Below, in pieces: positions 16,665-25,289 of a DNA stretch of 60,917 bases. Within the stretch, counting starts at the first letter, position 1, and each line of letters starts with the position of its first letter. Below the pieces are notes generated by a model, which was not told the DNA's origin, did no database searches, and worked only from the letters and a program-made list of their open reading frames with translations. The DNA comes from Armatimonadetes bacterium UBA5352 (GTDB lineage: Bacteria; Armatimonadota; Zipacnadia; Zipacnadales; UBA5352). The DNA lies in assembly GCA_002411015.1 (NCBI GenBank), contig DHPY01000090.1:1773-62689 (forward strand), written 5' to 3'. A program made the position numbers and the translations under genes.

Positions 16665-17722
16665 ATCATCGCCCCGGTGCGACTGATGTTGCGGAAGCGC
16701 CACATGTAGGCGGCCACCACTGCGCAGGGCATCATTGGGGCCGTCACAAGCAGTCCGACGCCACAGGCGATTACCCCTGCCGCAACCAGAAGCTGCAGTA
16801 CGAAGACTGTGCCGATGTAGCTGAGTAGCTCCTCGCTGGTGACGGTCCACGAGTTCTGGATAGAGGCAATCGTACCCATGCCACGGTCCACCATCAGCAC
16901 CCACGCGTAGAAGAAGGCGGCGGCGATCACGAGACCGACGATGCCTCCCACGAACTGGCCGACTGCCTGGATCGTCTCCTGGCTCATCCCGGCCGCGCCG
17001 AGGGCCGCGCCGAGAATGCCGCCCACGATGCCTCCGGCAACTGCGCCGAGGAGGCCCTGGATCAGGGCGATACCCCAGGCGGGCAGGAAGAACTGGAAGC
17101 CCTCGAAGACGGTGCCCGCGGAGATGGGCTCACCGCGGTAGCGCTTCAGCGCCATGATGAACAGCCCGGCCTGCAACGGCGGCCCGCAGATGCCGATGGT
17201 GACGATCGTGACGACAGCCGCCAGGATCGTCCCGAGGATGAAGGCCGCGGCGTCACCGATGACCATCTCCCACGCCTGGCCGATCCACGAGCCGAGGCCC
17301 TCTTTGGGCCGCATGCCAGATCCCGGCATAGCGGGGGCCTGGTAGCGCCCCGCATCGCGCGCAATGGCCGCTCCGCCGAGCACCTCGGAGGCAGCATGGG
17401 AGGGCGCCGGAGGCATCTGCCCCGGACCGGTCGCGGCGGCGGCGGGCTGCTCCTCGTCGAACACTCTCCAGTCACCGCTGGTCTCGACCGTCTCGGTCAC
17501 CACAGGCTGTGCCGGAGCAGGTGGCTCAGTGACCACCGCAAGCTCCGGATGGGCCGCCAGCGCGTCCGCGGCGGCCATCCATCCGGCGTCGCCTCCTCGT
17601 GCCACCAGCAGATCGGTGCCTGAGAAGGTGTCGCGCGTAATCTGCTCGATCTCCGCCCATGACACGGGCCCCAGCGTCTGCTCGCCCAGCCGATAGTACC
17701 AGACGGCCTCGTTGCGGTCCAT
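16661..17722 (-). CDS. GYF_2-domain membrane protein, first of a tandem pair
   Basis: The 353-aa paralogue of its downstream neighbour has the same order: GYF_2 (VWYYRLGEQTLGPVSWAEIE), a Pro-rich linker with PAPAQPV and PPAPS, then LGSWIGQAWEMV and about five membrane segments ending PMMPCAVVAAYMWRF. The middle hydrophobic part is unusually glycine-rich (GAVAGGIVGGILGAALGAAG, about residues 223-242). The two proteins may bind each other's proline-rich linkers through their GYF domains. The 112 bases upstream (17723-17835) hold no clear signal. Confidence 0.75.
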   Translation of the reverse strand: MDRNEAVWYYRLGEQTLGPVSWAEIEQITRDTFSGTDLLVARGGDAGWMAAADALAAHPELAVVTEPPAPAQPVVTETVETSGDWRVFDEEQPAAAATGPGQMPPAPSHAASEVLGGAAIARDAGRYQAPAMPGSGMRPKEGLGSWIGQAWEMVIGDAAAFILGTILAAVVTIVTIGICGPPLQAGLFIMALKRYRGEPISAGTVFEGFQFFLPAWGIALIQGLLGAVAGGIVGGILGAALGAAGMSQETIQAVGQFVGGIVGLVIAAAFFYAWVLMVDRGMGTIASIQNSWTVTSEELLSYIGTVFVLQLLVAAGVIACGVGLLVTAPMMPCAVVAAYMWRFRNISRTGAMI

Positions 17723-17835
17723 CGCCCATCAGCCTCCCGCGTGACCGATCACAGGCAGTGTGTGTACCGCACAGCGGGAACACCGCGTAGTTCGCCATGC
17801 TGCCGGAAATGCCTTCGTGTCACCTCAGGGCGTCG

Positions 17836-19074
17836 CTACCTGCAGAAGCCGTCCATGAAGGTGGCGAGGGCGGCGGCGGCGTCCAGCATCTCCTGCACCG
17901 GGATCTGCTCGCGGTCGGAGTGCGCCACGCCGAGCGTGCCCGGGCCAAAGACAACCGTCGGGATCTCAAGCTGGTTGTTGTAGAGCCAGGCGTCGCAAGA
18001 GGCGGTCATCGCGGAGACGTCGCCGTCCCTGCCGACCGTGCGGGCCGCGTCCTGCAGCGCCAGAACCAGCGGGTGATCGGGCTCGATGACGTTGGCGTCA
18101 TGGCGGTAGGTGAACTCGATCTCGAAGTTCTTCTCATCGGCCAGCCACGGATCGCCGGAGTCCCTGACTGCCGCCTCCATCTCGGCCATGACCTGCTCCT
18201 TCGTGCGGTCGGGCAGCAGGCCGAGGACGCCCTTGAGGTTCGCGCGACGCGGTGCCTGCGCGGGCCAGTCGCCCGCCTCAAGCTGCCCGACGGTGAGCGG
18301 CATCGGGTTCTCGAACTGGTCGAAGAGCGGGTACTTGCCGCGCGACTCAGCGAGGATCCGATCATGATACTCGGTGAAGATGCGGACGATGTCGATGGCC
18401 TTCAGCAGCGCGCTGACGGTGCCGCCCGGCATCCCGGAGTGGCCGGCCTGGCCGTAGACAGTGGCGTCGAACCAGACCGCGCCGCGCACCTGCGGGAGGA
18501 GGACGAAGTTCGTGGGCTCGAGGACCACGCAGGCATCGGCAGTGTCGCCGTAGCGGGCCATGCGGACGCTGCCGTTGCCGCCGATCTCCTCCTCGATGAC
18601 GATATGCGCGATGAGATCGCCCGCAAGCTGGATGTCCAGCGCATCGAGCAGCCTGAAGAGCAGCCAGATCGTGGTCGCCTGGCCCTTGGCGTCGCAGGCG
18701 CCGCGGCCGTAGATGATGCCGTCCTCATGGCGCGCGTTGAACGGATCCACGTGGCCCGAGGAGGGCGGGACGACGTCGAGGTGCGTATTAAGGATGACCG
18801 ACTTCCCGCCGCCGGTGCCCTTGCGGACCGCGCGCACGTTCGGGCGGTCGCCGTACTGCGTCACGACAGGGTAGGAGTAGTCGGGATCGTCCTTGATCGC
18901 CTCAGTCACCTCAACGAACTCGACCTCATCGGCGACCTCGCGCATGCGCTCGTGCATGTAGCGCATCGCGGGGCCCTCATTGCCAACGGTCGAGGGGAAT
19001 GCGATCAGGTCCGACAGCAGCGCGGCGGCGTCATCGTAGAGGCTGGATGCGGCTTCGAGGTGCGGGTTGCTCAT
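17836..19074 (-). CDS. M20-family metallopeptidase (ArgE/DapE/CPG2-like)
   Basis: The 412-aa product has M20 di-zinc motifs: HLDVVPP near residue 98 (His and the following Asp), GRGACDAKGQ (bridging Asp), and EEEIGGNGS (catalytic and zinc Glu). These enzymes remove N-acyl groups or cleave dipeptides in the cytoplasm. The ATG follows AAGGAGAG, and an extended -10 promoter lies about 80 bases upstream. It lies next to the DUF1854/ABC pair known from cyanophycin loci, which would fit a dipeptidase role, but amino-acid deacetylation is equally possible. Confidence 0.87.
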   Translation of the reverse strand: MSNPHLEAASSLYDDAAALLSDLIAFPSTVGNEGPAMRYMHERMREVADEVEFVEVTEAIKDDPDYSYPVVTQYGDRPNVRAVRKGTGGGKSVILNTHLDVVPPSSGHVDPFNARHEDGIIYGRGACDAKGQATTIWLLFRLLDALDIQLAGDLIAHIVIEEEIGGNGSVRMARYGDTADACVVLEPTNFVLLPQVRGAVWFDATVYGQAGHSGMPGGTVSALLKAIDIVRIFTEYHDRILAESRGKYPLFDQFENPMPLTVGQLEAGDWPAQAPRRANLKGVLGLLPDRTKEQVMAEMEAAVRDSGDPWLADEKNFEIEFTYRHDANVIEPDHPLVLALQDAARTVGRDGDVSAMTASCDAWLYNNQLEIPTVVFGPGTLGVAHSDREQIPVQEMLDAAAALATFMDGFCR

Positions 19075-19155
19075 TGAACTCTCCTTCGGGGCAAGCTGCG
19101 CGTCCTGCGGCAGAAGACTCGGGCGAGCAACGTGGTTGCCCGCCGGACACGCGGC

Positions 19156-19161
19156 ATTATA
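19156..19161 (-). promoter_or_regulatory. extended -10 promoter for the M20 peptidase gene
   Basis: On the minus strand the sequence reads TGTGGTATAATGCC: a perfect TATAAT with a TG extension one base upstream. No good -35 is present, as expected for extended -10 promoters. It is the only non-coding stretch before the peptidase, about 80 bases from its ATG. Confidence 0.6.
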
Positions 19162-19198
19162 CCACATCGGCCCGCCGCGGCCAGTGCGTAAGCCGCGA

Positions 19199-19750
19199 TC
19201 AGACCTCCTGATCGAGCCAGCGCCGGCTGACGGGATCGAGCGCCTCGATGTCCGGGATGTCGTAGCGATTGCCCTCGGCATCCTCGAGTATCAGGTGCCG
19301 GGGGCGCGGCTCCTTCACCTTCTCCTGCACGCTGCGCATCATGAAGACCGCGGGCCCGCGATCGGTCTCGACCGTCCACTCGGTCACGTCATAGCGATGC
19401 CTGATCGAGATGATCTCGAGGATCGCCGGGGCGAGGTATCGCCGGCGGAGCTCCTCCTCGATCAGATCGCGCTGCTCCGGCTCGAGCGCACGCAGGTCGC
19501 TGAAGACGCCGATCTCCACCTGCTTCTCGTCTACCACCGAGATCCAGCGCTCCGGTTCGCTCAGCGGGAAGAGCCGCAGGGCGCTCACGTCCCGCCACTC
19601 GCCATCTCCCTCGCGCATCTGCAGCCGGCCAGTCTCGCGCCGGAAGAGCACCTCCGCCGGGTCAAGCGTCCGCCCTTCGGGAGCAGGGCGGCTCTCCTCT
19701 GGAGCCGCTTCGGCTGGCTCTGCGCTGGGGCCGAGGCTATCGTCAATCAT
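19199..19750 (-). CDS. DUF1854 protein (cyanophycin-metabolism-associated type)
   Basis: The 183-aa soluble protein fits the DUF1854 family: LDPAEVLFRRETGRL, then RLFPLSEPERWISVVD, RRRYLAPAILEI and RHLILEDAEGNRYDIPD. In other bacteria this family is found beside an ABC exporter in gene clusters for cyanophycin, the Arg-Asp storage polymer; its role is unknown. Here it also follows the ABC gene with a four-base ATGA overlap. No cyanophycin synthetase or cyanophycinase is visible in the window. Confidence 0.75.
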   Translation of the reverse strand: MIDDSLGPSAEPAEAAPEESRPAPEGRTLDPAEVLFRRETGRLQMREGDGEWRDVSALRLFPLSEPERWISVVDEKQVEIGVFSDLRALEPEQRDLIEEELRRRYLAPAILEIISIRHRYDVTEWTVETDRGPAVFMMRSVQEKVKEPRPRHLILEDAEGNRYDIPDIEALDPVSRRWLDQEV

Positions 19751-21975
19751 CGCTGCACCACACTCACCGCGGAGATGTCCTGGTAGGTCTGCACGAGCCG
19801 GTGGAATTCGCCCTCAGCCGCCAGCAGCTCATCGTGCGTGCCCATCTCGGCGATCTCCCCCTCCTTGAGGACCAGCAGGCGATGCGCGTTCTTGAGCGTC
19901 GCCAGGCGGTGCGCGATCGCGAAGGTCGTCCGGCTCTGCACCAGGCGCTCGATCGCCTCCTGGATGCCCTTCTCGGTCTCCACGTCCACCTGCGAGGTCG
20001 CCTCGTCCAGGATCAGGATCGCCGGATCATGCAGTACCGCACGCGCGATCGCCAGTCGCTGTTGCTCGCCTGCTGAGAGGCCCTGACCGCGCTCGCCGAG
20101 GAGAGTCTCGTAGCCGTCCGGCTTCTTGATGATGAACTCGTGCGCGTTCGCGATCCGGGCCGCGTGGATGATCTCTTCATTGGTTGCGCCGGGCTTCGCG
20201 TAGGCAATGTTCTCGGCGATCGTGCCGGAGAACAGGAAGGTGTCCTGTGGGACGATCCCGATCTGCCGGCGCAGGTCCTCGAGCCGGATCTGCCGGATCG
20301 GCACGCCGTCGATCAGGATCTCGCCCTCGGTCGCATCATAGAACCGGCACAGGAGGTTGATCGTGGTGGTCTTGCCCGCGCCGCTCTGCCCGACGAGGCC
20401 GATCATCTCCCCGGGCTGCGCCTCAAAGGAGATGTTCTTCAGCACCGGCCGGTGAGGCTCGTAGCCGAAGGTGACGTTGCGGAACTCCACTCGCCCCTCC
20501 ATGCGCGGCATCGCAACCGGCTCCGGAACGTCCTTGACATCCGGCACCGTGTCAAGCACCTCAAAGACGCGCTCTGCCGCGGCCAATGAGCGGGAGGCCC
20601 AGTTGAGGAGCATGGACATGAATCGCAGGGGCTCGTAGAACATGCCGACATAGGTCAGGAAGGCCACGAGAGTCCCGAGTGTCATCGGGCCGAACAGCAC
20701 CTCGCGGCCGCCAACGTACCAGACCAGCAGCGTTCCCGCCATCATGACAAGTGAGATACCCGAGAAGAGGATGGACCAGACGCGCTCGACGCCGGTGCCG
20801 GAGATTGCGAGGTCCATGCTGCGGGCGCTGAAGTCGTCGATATGCCGCGGCTCCTGCCCGAATGCTTTCGTTACGCGCAGCCCCGAGAGCGTCTCGTTGA
20901 GCACGGCGTTCAGGCGGCTCCAGCGGTGGAAGAAGCGGTGCATGTGGCTGCGTATGCGACGCCAGACGGTCGAGGAGAGCAGCACCACGATCGGCGCCGG
21001 CAGGAACACGAACAGCGCCAGCTTTGCGTTCATCACCAGCAGCACGATCGTGATCCCGACGATCAGCAGCAAGTTCGTCGCGAGATCCTGCGAGCCCCAG
21101 ACCAGGAACTCCTGGAGCCGGCCCGTGTCCTGGTTGACGCGCGAGATCACGCTGCCCATCTGGCGCTTGTCGTAGAAGCCGAGCGAGAGGAACTGCAGGT
21201 GCCGGTAGAGTTCCACCCGGATGTCGTGGCTGATGCGATTGCCGAGCCAGGCGGAGAGCCAGTTGCGGGCCGCGCTCAGCGCAGCCATCAGCAGGTGCGC
21301 CGCCAGGAGCGCGATGACGAGCAGCCCCAGCAATCGCAGGCGCTCATCGAACGGACGCACGCCCTCCTGTGGCGCCAGCACGCCATCCATGAGCGGCTTT
21401 TGCAGGTACGGCGGGATGAGGCCGAGGGCGGTGTGCGCCAGCGCCATCACCGACAGCCCGACAGCCGGCCGCCAGACCGGCACCAGGTAGCGCGCGAGGC
21501 GGCGCAGGGTCTGCGTGCGCGGCAGGCAGGCCGGGCAGACCTTCGTGCCCTCCGCGAGCGGCAGACCGCAGCGGGGGCAGCGTTTCTCGTCCTCCTCGGG
21601 GACCTCCGCCTCCTCGCCCTGAAGCCACTTCTCGAGCGCCCCGGCCACCGTCCCAAAGCGCGCGGCACGGGCGTTCGTGTAGCGCACAAGTTCGATCCGC
21701 TGCCCGTTGCGCGAGACCTCCAGCGCGCCACCATTCACCAGCGCATGCGCGGTCGGCTCGCTCAGTTCGGCGAGCGGAAGCTCGATCCGCAGCTTACCAG
21801 GCTCCGCGCCGCCATCGTCGGCCATGACCCATAGCTTCGTCTCGCCGATGATGAGCCATTCGCGGCCGAAGCGGCCGTCCGGCAACAGGTCACTCTGCGC
21901 GCAGACACGAAGGGGCTCGGAGGGACCGAGTCCCTCCGGAGTGCACGGCGAGGTGGAGCCAGCATTGCCCGACAT
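19747..21975 (-). CDS. ABC exporter (fused permease-ATPase) with N-terminal DUF1854-like region and zinc ribbon
   Basis: The 742-aa product is an exporter half-transporter. Residues 1-130 form a soluble extension, followed by a zinc ribbon (RCPRCGLPL, VCPACLP) near 137-157, six membrane helices (about 170-460) and an ATPase domain with Walker A GQSGAGKTT, signature LSAGEQQR and Walker B ILILDEATSQVD. The zinc-ribbon N-terminal extension sets it apart from MsbA-type exporters and matches the ABC transporters linked to cyanophycin clusters. The start is the ATG nine bases after GGGGAGGG. The substrate is unknown. Confidence 0.87.
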   Translation of the reverse strand: MSGNAGSTSPCTPEGLGPSEPLRVCAQSDLLPDGRFGREWLIIGETKLWVMADDGGAEPGKLRIELPLAELSEPTAHALVNGGALEVSRNGQRIELVRYTNARAARFGTVAGALEKWLQGEEAEVPEEDEKRCPRCGLPLAEGTKVCPACLPRTQTLRRLARYLVPVWRPAVGLSVMALAHTALGLIPPYLQKPLMDGVLAPQEGVRPFDERLRLLGLLVIALLAAHLLMAALSAARNWLSAWLGNRISHDIRVELYRHLQFLSLGFYDKRQMGSVISRVNQDTGRLQEFLVWGSQDLATNLLLIVGITIVLLVMNAKLALFVFLPAPIVVLLSSTVWRRIRSHMHRFFHRWSRLNAVLNETLSGLRVTKAFGQEPRHIDDFSARSMDLAISGTGVERVWSILFSGISLVMMAGTLLVWYVGGREVLFGPMTLGTLVAFLTYVGMFYEPLRFMSMLLNWASRSLAAAERVFEVLDTVPDVKDVPEPVAMPRMEGRVEFRNVTFGYEPHRPVLKNISFEAQPGEMIGLVGQSGAGKTTTINLLCRFYDATEGEILIDGVPIRQIRLEDLRRQIGIVPQDTFLFSGTIAENIAYAKPGATNEEIIHAARIANAHEFIIKKPDGYETLLGERGQGLSAGEQQRLAIARAVLHDPAILILDEATSQVDVETEKGIQEAIERLVQSRTTFAIAHRLATLKNAHRLLVLKEGEIAEMGTHDELLAAEGEFHRLVQTYQDISAVSVVQR

Positions 21976-22006
21976 CGCTGTCACCCTCCCCGGTGTCAGC
22001 GAACGG

Positions 22007-22039
22007 GGCGCGACGCATTCCAGGCGAATGCGTCGCGCC
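22007..22039 (-). terminator. terminator after the aminotransferase gene
   Basis: A perfect 14-bp stem, ggcgcgacgcattc (22007-22020) with gaatgcgtcgcgcc (22026-22039), has a five-base loop. It lies between the aminotransferase stop and the ABC transporter start, both minus strand, and would separate the two units. Confidence 0.75.
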
Positions 22040-22079
22040 AGATACTACGACAGAGCCGGGACGACCAACTCCTCAGGTG

Positions 22080-23384
22080 CTACTCCAGCGACAGCACCAC
22101 GCGCTCCATGATGTCGCAGGATTCCTCGGCGTCCGCCTGGCTGATGACCAGCGGCGGGGCGACGCGGATCACATTGCCGTAGAAGCCCACTGAGCCGCAG
22201 CAGAGGCCCTCGGTCGCGCAGGCGTCGATGACCTGCCACATGATATCCGGCGCGGGCTCCTTTGTCTTTTTGTCGCGCACGAACTCCATGCCCATCACGA
22301 GGCCCATCCCGCGGACGTCGCCGAGGTATTTTGACTTCGCCTGCAGCTCCTGCAGGCGACCCTTCATGTAGGCGCCCATCTTCGCCGAGTTCTCCACGAG
22401 GTTCTCGCTCTCGAAGATATCCAGCACCGCGTGGGCGGCCGCGCAGGAGACCGGGTTGCCGCCGGTGGTCGAGGAGGCCTCGCCGCGCTCGAAGGTGGAC
22501 ATGATCCGCTTCTCGGTCATCAGCGCCGACGTCGGGATGCCCGAGCCGATGCCCTTGCCGAGCGGCAGGAAGTTGGGCCGCAGGTCCTCGTGCTCGGCGG
22601 CGAACATCTTGCCGGTGCGGCCGAAGCTCGCCTGGACCTCATCGAGGATGAAGAGCGCCTCATGCTCGACGCACCACTCCTGCAGCGCGGTCAGCCAGCC
22701 CTCAGGCGGGAAGATGAAGCCCGCACCGCCCTGGTAGGGCTCGGTGATGACCGCCGCGATAGCGCCGGTGCTCTGCGTCTTCACCACGAGGTCGAGGAAG
22801 GAGAGGCACTTGTTGCCGCAGCTCCCGCACTCGAGATCGAACGGGCAGCGGTAGCAGTACGGATAGGGCGACTGGATATGGCCGGTGAGCGTCGGGCCAT
22901 AGCGGAGTTTTGTGCCCTGCTTGCCCGCCGCGGACATGGCCATGCCGGTGCGGCCGTGGAAGCCACCGTAGAACGAGATGATCTCGTGCTTGCCGGTGAA
23001 GCGCTTGGCCATGCGCATGGCGGCCTCAGTGGCCTCGGAGCCTGTGGTGACCATGAAGCAGGCGTCGAGGTTCGGAGGCGTGATCTCCACCAGGCGCTTG
23101 GCGTAGGTCACGCGCTCGGGGGTCGGGAAGTCATACGGGTTCATCAGCCGCGCGACCTGCTTCTGGATCGCCTCGACGTGATGCGGGTGGCAATGACCGA
23201 CGTTCGTGACGAGCACACCGGAGGTCCAATCGAGGTACTCGTTGCCATCGACGTCCCAGATACGGACGCCCTCGGCGTGATCCCACACAAACTGCTGCTG
23301 CCGGCTGGTCGCGCCGCCCTCATACTGGTCGGACATCTTCAGGTACTCGGCCGATTTCGGGCCGGGGAGGTTGTACTTTGGCAT
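22080..23384 (-). CDS. class III aminotransferase (4-aminobutyrate/ornithine type)
   Basis: The 434-aa PLP enzyme has the class III signature ALFILDEVQASFGRTGKM near residue 235 (Asp contacts PLP) and the Schiff-base lysine in LGKGIGSG near 270. A cysteine-rich insertion, YCYRCPFDLECGSCGNKC, at about 175-192 occurs in many GABA- and beta-alanine-type enzymes of archaea and deep bacteria. The ATG follows AAAGGAGCG. It has a palindromic leader and its own terminator, so it is probably one transcript, feeding an omega-amino acid into central metabolism. Confidence 0.88.
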   Translation of the reverse strand: MPKYNLPGPKSAEYLKMSDQYEGGATSRQQQFVWDHAEGVRIWDVDGNEYLDWTSGVLVTNVGHCHPHHVEAIQKQVARLMNPYDFPTPERVTYAKRLVEITPPNLDACFMVTTGSEATEAAMRMAKRFTGKHEIISFYGGFHGRTGMAMSAAGKQGTKLRYGPTLTGHIQSPYPYCYRCPFDLECGSCGNKCLSFLDLVVKTQSTGAIAAVITEPYQGGAGFIFPPEGWLTALQEWCVEHEALFILDEVQASFGRTGKMFAAEHEDLRPNFLPLGKGIGSGIPTSALMTEKRIMSTFERGEASSTTGGNPVSCAAAHAVLDIFESENLVENSAKMGAYMKGRLQELQAKSKYLGDVRGMGLVMGMEFVRDKKTKEPAPDIMWQVIDACATEGLCCGSVGFYGNVIRVAPPLVISQADAEESCDIMERVVLSLE

Positions 23385-23402
23385 TCTGAGCGCTCCTTTA
23401 TG

Positions 23403-23432
23403 ACAGGCTGGAAAGCCAGTCTCACAGCCTGT
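23403..23432. repeat. palindrome in the aminotransferase leader
   Basis: The stem acaggctg (23403-23410) with cagcctgt (23425-23432) encloses the smaller hairpin ctggaaagccag. It lies about 20 bases before the aminotransferase start codon, next to its ribosome-binding site. It looks like a short dispersed palindrome of the REP type, but could also be a regulatory leader hairpin. Confidence 0.5.
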
Positions 23433-23474
23433 AGATTTACACTGATACTTAGGAAATAACATCCTGCATCTGCT

Positions 23475-24497
23475 TCAGACCTGCCGGTACGCTGCGCCGC
23501 AGAGGACCGCCTCTACCTCTTCGTTGACCGTGAAGCGCGGCGGCTTGCCGGCAAGGAACAGGTCTACGTCCTGCATGATCTTCTCGCGGATGTCCCAGCC
23601 TGCCTCGACAGACATCCAGCCAAGGTGCGCCGAGAGCGTCGCATTGCGCAGCCCGAAAAGCTCGAGATCCGCGGGCGGCGGCTCGACCTCGTAGACGTCA
23701 ATCCCCGCTCCGGCGATCCAGCCCTCGCGGACGGCCTTCGTGAGCGCCTCGGTATTCACGATCGCGCCGCGCGCGGTGTTCACGAGGAAGGCGCTCGGCT
23801 TCATCATCCGAAGCTCTTCCTCGTCGATCAGGTAGCGCGTCTCCTCATTGAGCGGCGTGTGGATCGTAACAACGTCCGAGCCGCGCAGCACATCCTCCAG
23901 CGTGTACCGCTCCTCAACGCCCAGTGCCGCAAGCCGCCGGTCGCCCATGTACGGGTCGCAGATCATGCGCTTCCCGAAGATGTTCTCGGTCATGCGGTAG
24001 ATGCGCGAGCCGATGCGGCCGCAGCCGACGATCCCGAGCGTCTGGTCGTGCATGCGATGGATCGGGCCGAGCGTTGAGAAGTCCCAGATGCCGTTGGCGG
24101 AGGCTTCCTCGAGGATGCGACGGCTCTCGAAGAGCCGGCGGGCGCAGGCGAAGATCAGTGCGAGCGCCTGCTCCGAGACCTCCTGCGCGCAGTAGTCGGG
24201 AACGTTCGAGAGCCGGATACCGCGCGCCGCGCAGGCAGCGCCGTCCACGTTGTCGTAACCGATGCCGTGGCGGATGATGAGCTTGCACTTCTCAAGCTGC
24301 TCGATGACCTCGGCGGGCATCGGCGCCATGTTGACGATCACGACGTCGCAGTCGCGGATGACCGAGACCAGTTCATCCTGCGATGCGAGCTTGAGCTGGT
24401 GGTAGGAGAAGTCTATGTCACGCTTCTTCATCTCCCCCACTTCCCAGTCAAGATTGTCCTCAATGTAATCGGTGATGACGATCTTCGTCTGGCTCAT
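23475..24497 (-). CDS. D-isomer-specific 2-hydroxyacid dehydrogenase (CtBP-like)
   Basis: The 340-aa product has the NAD-binding loop GIVGCGRIGSRIY near residue 150 and the catalytic set: Arg in NTARGAIVN, Glu in VYEVEPP, His in LSAHLGWMS. The LSAHLGWMS-VEA pattern and the N-terminal DxxxxDLDWE style resemble the CtBP / hydroxypyruvate-reductase branch. The start ATG follows GGAGGT. It lies 90 bases upstream of the aminotransferase on the same strand, and a transaminase plus 2-oxoacid reductase would form a logical pair. Confidence 0.88.
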   Translation of the reverse strand: MSQTKIVITDYIEDNLDWEVGEMKKRDIDFSYHQLKLASQDELVSVIRDCDVVIVNMAPMPAEVIEQLEKCKLIIRHGIGYDNVDGAACAARGIRLSNVPDYCAQEVSEQALALIFACARRLFESRRILEEASANGIWDFSTLGPIHRMHDQTLGIVGCGRIGSRIYRMTENIFGKRMICDPYMGDRRLAALGVEERYTLEDVLRGSDVVTIHTPLNEETRYLIDEEELRMMKPSAFLVNTARGAIVNTEALTKAVREGWIAGAGIDVYEVEPPPADLELFGLRNATLSAHLGWMSVEAGWDIREKIMQDVDLFLAGKPPRFTVNEEVEAVLCGAAYRQV

Positions 24498-24744
24498 ACA
24501 GGACCTCCAGCATTCTGTCACCAGTGCCTCCAGCCGGTGGGCGGCATGCGGCACGGTTCGTTAGCAGCGCCTGGCGGCGTCTTGCGGCAAAGCGGCGCAC
24601 GCCGCATCGCGGGTGTGTTCGCCAGAGGGGGTGGGGGGACCTGCAAGGGAATCTCATCTGCGGCGAGGCCAGCGGCGCCGTCTCTGCCCGGACAGACCCG
24701 GCGGCGCCGGCCACAGGCTTCAGGGCTGGGGGCGCAAGCCAACT

Positions 24745-25152
24745 TCACACCGCGCGGGCGAGAGACCCGCAGACACTACCGGCCAGGTTGAGTGCGGGAA
24801 CGGCGTGACCATCAGGGATTGCGCGCGTAGCGTCGTCAGCAGGCTCTGCGGCAGCAGGCGCGTCTCCCCCCTCAGTCCGTCCGTCTGCGGCCTCGTCCTC
24901 CTGCTGGCTGGCCTCTGCATCCACCACGGTATCAGGCTCGGCGCCCGCTTCGTTGTCATCGAGTGCCGTGACGGCCGGCGGTGGTGTCGGGCGGAGTGCC
25001 GCGGGATCGGGTGTGCCCGGTGCGGGCACGACCGAGGCGCCATCCTCGACTGGCTCATTGCGATCCGATATCAGGAAGTAGAGGCCCACGAGGATCGCGA
25101 CGATCAGGATCAGCACGATTACCACGACTGCCGGGCTCACCTGTTGGTCCAT
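24745..25152 (-). CDS. single-pass membrane protein with acidic Pro/Ala-rich tail
   Basis: I do not recognise this 135-aa product. Residues 6-29 form one strong membrane helix (VVVIVLILIVAILVGLYFLI), followed by a low-complexity tail rich in Ala, Pro, Asp and Glu with a single Cys near the end. The ATG follows AGGAGG. The low-complexity tail suggests an anchor or spacer at the cell surface. The 247 bases between it and the hydroxyacid dehydrogenase start (24498-24744) show no gene or clear signal. Confidence 0.6.
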   Translation of the reverse strand: MDQQVSPAVVVIVLILIVAILVGLYFLISDRNEPVEDGASVVPAPGTPDPAALRPTPPPAVTALDDNEAGAEPDTVVDAEASQQEDEAADGRTEGGDAPAAAEPADDATRAIPDGHAVPALNLAGSVCGSLARAV

Positions 25153-25289
25153 CGGCATCCTCCTGCGTACCACATGTTGAGTCGATCAGTCAGTGTCGCG
25201 ACGACGATGATAGCGGCTGCCCCTGAGGAGGGGATGGACAGGCAGACGGCACGGCCCTTCCCCGCCGCCGGAGGAACACCTCCTCGCGT

